Below the pieces are notes generated by a model, which searched no databases, was not told the DNA's origin, and was given only the letters and a program-made list of their open reading frames with translations. The position numbers and the translations under genes were made by a program. From NCBI GenBank assembly GCA_000499405.2, contig HG738138.1, positions 11,096,888-11,160,887 of the forward strand: a DNA stretch of 64,000 bases. Reading direction: 5' to 3'. Of the stretch, positions 60,855 to 64,000 are shown piece after piece. Source of the stretch: Onchocerca volvulus. Taxonomy: Eukaryota; Nematoda; Chromadorea; Rhabditida; Onchocercidae. Within the stretch, counting starts at the first letter, position 1, and each line of letters begins with the position of its first letter.

Positions 60855-60923
60855 TTTCCATGCAAAAAATTATGTATAAATTCTTCTTTTTTTTTTTTTT
60901 TTTTTTTTTTTTTTGCATGGAAA
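60855..60923. repeat. 15-bp perfect inverted repeat around a poly-T loop
   Basis: TTTCCATGCAAAAAA at 60855-60869 is the exact complement of 60909-60923, with 39 bases between, mostly T. Could be a foldback remnant or a hairpin transcript. Confidence 0.8.
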
Positions 60924-61410
60924 TGATATCAAAACTGCCGAATGCAGAAAATATAATAGATTGGTTTGTATTGTACCTGTAGAAAGCATTGATAACTAAG
61001 AAATTAGGAATGCCTGCTGATAGATGAATCAGCAAATGAAATGTATTAGACCGTAACAGGAAGCAAACCAAATACATTTACAAATTTATCAACATTGACG
61101 ATCATAGGAATGAAATTTTATTTTATTTTTTTTTTTTTTGTTTCTTAGAAAATCATTGATTGGCATATTTCACTTTCAAACTTCAAAATCAACACTCACC
61201 GATGAAATTAATGGCTAATCTTCGTTAATTTTTGTTTTATTTTGTTTTGTTTTGTTTTTTTTTTCACAAATTTATAAGATTCCAGATTCGATTCAAAAGA
61301 TTTGCAAGAACCTAAGTGGACAAGCTTTTTTCTTTTCTATCGAGATTATTTTGTGCATGGATGAGTACTGGTGCTATTGATAGTTCAACGAATAAGATTT
61401 CTCACCTGTA

Positions 61411-61420
61411 AACAGGTATA
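61411..61420 (+). promoter_or_regulatory. Acceptor-like site before the Ca2+-ATPase ATG
   Basis: AACAG|GTATA places a splice acceptor five bases before ATG 61421. It lacks a strong T tract, so it may be a weak trans-splice site or the acceptor of an upstream non-coding exon. Confidence 0.35.
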
Positions 61421-64000
61421 ATGGCAAGCGGGTTCGGATGTACATTATCCGAACTTCGCGCATTGATGGATCTTCGAGGTACCGAAGCTCTTGCACAAGT
61501 ATGATTTTCAGAAAAATTTGTTCAAAATATTGCCAAAAATTTTTTGTAAAACTGGATTTTTCTTTCTAATTATCGAAGTTTTTGCATAAGCCATTATTTT
61601 AAATACCAATGATTAATTTGTGACTAGAAAGTACTCATTTACATCAAAACTAATTTCTTTGGATAAATATAATTCACTGAGATAATTCTCGATTCTCATC
61701 ATTCTATATTCTATTTATACTCAGCTCATCTCATTTGCTTAGTTAATAAATGATTGGCCAATTACGATTTTTTATAGTAAAATTAATAGTTGAACGAGAA
61801 TTTTAGTGAAATAATTTACGAATCATTATAAATTACTCATTTACTGTTCGAAAAATACGAAAGAATTTTTCCTGTACAGTTAAACAAGGAATTTGGCGGA
61901 ATCGAAAGTTTATGCGCGAAATTAAAAACAGATCCGTTAAATGGATTATCCACTGAAAAATCATCACTGGAAGAAAGACGAAGGATATTTGGGAGGAATG
62001 AAATTCCCCCAGCTCCTTCAAAATCTTTCCTACGTCTAGCATGGGAAGCTTTGCAGGTCATTCATTCATTATTTCATTTAGCTATTTAATTAAAATGTTA
62101 ATTCGATTGAAATATGAAGGTTTGTTTCATAATTTTTGAAAAACAAATTTTTTTTTCTGAAAATTTGCATTTTAAATTAAATTTTAGGATATAACGCTTA
62201 TTATTTTGTTGGTCTCAGCACTTGTATCTTTAGGCTTATCATTTTATAAACCACCAGAAAATATACAAGCAGGTATTTTTATTTTTTTTCTTATTTTAGA
62301 AATTTTGATCGTTTATTATAAAAATCTAAATAACTCATAAATGAATTAATACTATATTTACCGATCTATTTGCAACATTTGCAATGTTTTGATACAACAA
62401 ATCTGAATAACTTATTTAAATTCCAAACTTGGCTAACTTAGTTAAGTTTTTATTTAGCCTATCTTACATTTACGATTTTTAGTTGGACATGATCCTAATG
62501 AACGAGAAGCTGGCTGGATCGAAGGAGCAGCCATATTGCTTGCTGTTATTGTTGTAGTTTTGGTCACAGCTTTAAATGATTGGAGCAAAGAAAAGCAATT
62601 TCGAGGTTTTTTTTTTTTTCAAATCATTAGATGATAATATTATTAGAAATCATAAGTAAATACTTAAATAATTATCAATAACATCGATTAATTAGGCAAT
62701 TAGAATAGAAAGTACGAATTTATTCCTGAGAAAAAAAAAAAGAATTGTATTGCAGGACTACAAGCAAAAATAGAAACAGAACATAAATTTTCTGTAATAC
62801 GAGATGGTAAAGCTCTTGATACTGTTGTTACTGAATTAGTTGTTGGTGATATCGCACGGGTTAAATATGGTATAATGTTTTTTAATTTCGCACTTTTTTT
62901 TTGATCAATCGATTTATTAAAAAATGTTATTTATAATCACCTTTTTTTTTTTTTTTTTTTACAAATTTCAGGCGATTTATTACCAGCTGATGGACTTTTA
63001 ATACAAAGCAATGATTTAAAAGTGGATGAATCATCGCTGACCGGTGAATCAGACTTAATCAAAAAAAGTGCAGATGGTGATCCTGTACTTTTATCAGGTA
63101 ACTTTTTATTTGTGCCCAAAATTGCATTCCTTATTTATTTGACATTTGCAATGTTTGCAAACGCTATATTAGCTCGAGATAAAACATAAATTTAATTTTG
63201 TCTAAATTTAAATTTTCATTTAGTTGTTTTTTTTTTAAGAAAAAAAACTAAAATATCCAGGCACCCATGCAATGGAAGGAAGTGGAAAAATGGTAATAAC
63301 AGCTGTTGGGATGAATTCACAGACTGGTATTATCATGACATTGCTTGGTGCAGCGAAAGGTACCAACAGCAAGAAGAATCCGAATACCGTAGTACCTGAA
63401 GAACAAATTAATGGTACTCTTTTCATCAAAATAATTTTGAATAATTAATTTACCAAATAATCTTTCCGAGTAAAACTTTGATTATCATTTGCGTTACTAA
63501 ATCATTTATTAAGCATTTTATATTATATTTAATAGTTTTTTTTTCTATTTTGTATTTTCATTTTAATAAGAATGATAATAACAAACTTATTACACCTAGT
63601 AATACTGAGGTCGATATTAAGCAGTATAGCTGTGCTGAAAGATTAATTCATCTAATTTCTTTCGTTGCCGTTAAGAATGCTTTTTTTCCCTTCTAGAAAC
63701 TTAAATGAAAGTAGAAATATTGCGATAAATGAAGCATAGTGTACTTTTAGATTTCTGTAATTCTTTTTTTAAAGATGCTTTGACATAGGTACGACATCAG
63801 AGACTGAACGAAAGCAATCTGTTGATTCCGCTGAATATGATTGTAAATTACCAAAATCTGTACTACAAGGAAAGTTATCAGCGTTAGCTATACAAATTGG
63901 TTATATGGGTTAGTTCGTTGCATTTTCCTTTCCGACGATAGAAAATGTACATATTTCAGGAATTTTTCTTGTTGATCATCACCAAGAAAAAAACGATTTG
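61421..64000 (+). CDS. Plasma-membrane Ca2+-ATPase, N-terminal part (runs off window)
   Basis: Predicted PMCA-type P2B ATPase that exports Ca2+ across the plasma membrane (C. elegans MCA family). Exons 61421-61498, 61880-62056, 62188-62272, 62483-62605, 62756-62869, 62972-63097, 63261-63413 and 63789-63908 are in phase and give about 325 residues; the rest lies to the right. Visible: [20 protein letters not shown] at the N-terminus, [10 protein letters not shown], the [19 protein letters not shown] segment, TM1 (about 86-106), TM2 (about 128-147), ALNDW, the actuator segment [11 protein letters not shown] and the conserved TGES (216-219). An in-frame TAA at 61409-61411 supports the start. The second part of exon 7 (63360-63413) has its own donor at 63360 in the same phase, so it may be an optional segment in the actuator-TM3 linker, where PMCAs vary. 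The aspartyl-phosphate site is outside the window. Confidence 0.93.

Larger units (their letters stand above)
55755..61410. other. Gene-free stretch upstream of the Ca2+-ATPase
   Basis: AT-rich DNA with homopolymers. A pyrimidine-rich, C-containing patch at 60630-60720 is open in several frames but low complexity. The pump's promoter must lie near the right end or in upstream exons not identified. Confidence 0.55.

Noticed and set aside
60570..60865. Overlapping frames on both strands
   Set aside because: They arise from a C/T-rich patch; neither strand shows a domain, signal peptide or splice context.

Overview
The window looks like the nuclear genome of a nematode, most likely a clade III (spirurid or filarial-type) species. 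It is very AT-rich, full of poly-T/poly-A runs, and carries intron-rich genes with short exons, TTTCAG-type acceptors and predicted ATGs only 3-7 nt after a splice-acceptor motif, as expected for spliced-leader trans-splicing. The organism assignment is an inference from style and encoded proteins; no species-diagnostic sequence was seen.

Four recognisable protein-coding genes lie on the + strand. (1) 1367-8841: an SLC4-family bicarbonate/anion transporter in about 22 exons (about 1016 residues). (2) 30375-37451: an ERK5/MAPK7-type MAP kinase in 8 exons (about 429 residues), with TQH where the family usually has TEY. Its third intron carries a degraded Helitron-like transposon (about 31296-35497). 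(3) 43717-46081: a choline/ethanolamine phosphotransferase in 8 exons (about 398 residues) with an intact CDP-alcohol phosphotransferase motif. (4) 61421 to the right edge: the first eight exons of a plasma-membrane Ca2+-ATPase, continuing beyond the window. A short unrecognised gene model sits at 39911-40797. Weaker coding-like segments are listed separately at low confidence.

Layout: 1-1361 is the upstream region or first intron of the SLC4 gene. 8842-30374 is a 21.5-kb stretch with no recognisable gene, only simple repeats, three small tandem repeats and one GC-rich island (13371-13500). 37452-43716 holds the orphan gene candidate and possible pseudo-exons. 46082-61420 is another 15-kb gene-poor stretch with a candidate mini-gene for a secreted peptide and a long inverted repeat. 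The genes do not form an operon (spacings exceed 1 kb) and share no obvious pathway beyond being housekeeping, membrane or signalling genes.

The most notable observations are: (a) at least two, probably four, of the roughly 42 modelled introns begin with GC rather than GT; (b) the non-canonical activation loop of the MAP kinase; (c) a Helitron that has lost its HUH-nuclease region and whose helicase Walker A motif is mutated, flanked by imperfect inverted repeats, inside a kinase intron. All exon boundaries were derived by eye from splice motifs, reading-frame phase and protein-family conservation, without transcript evidence.
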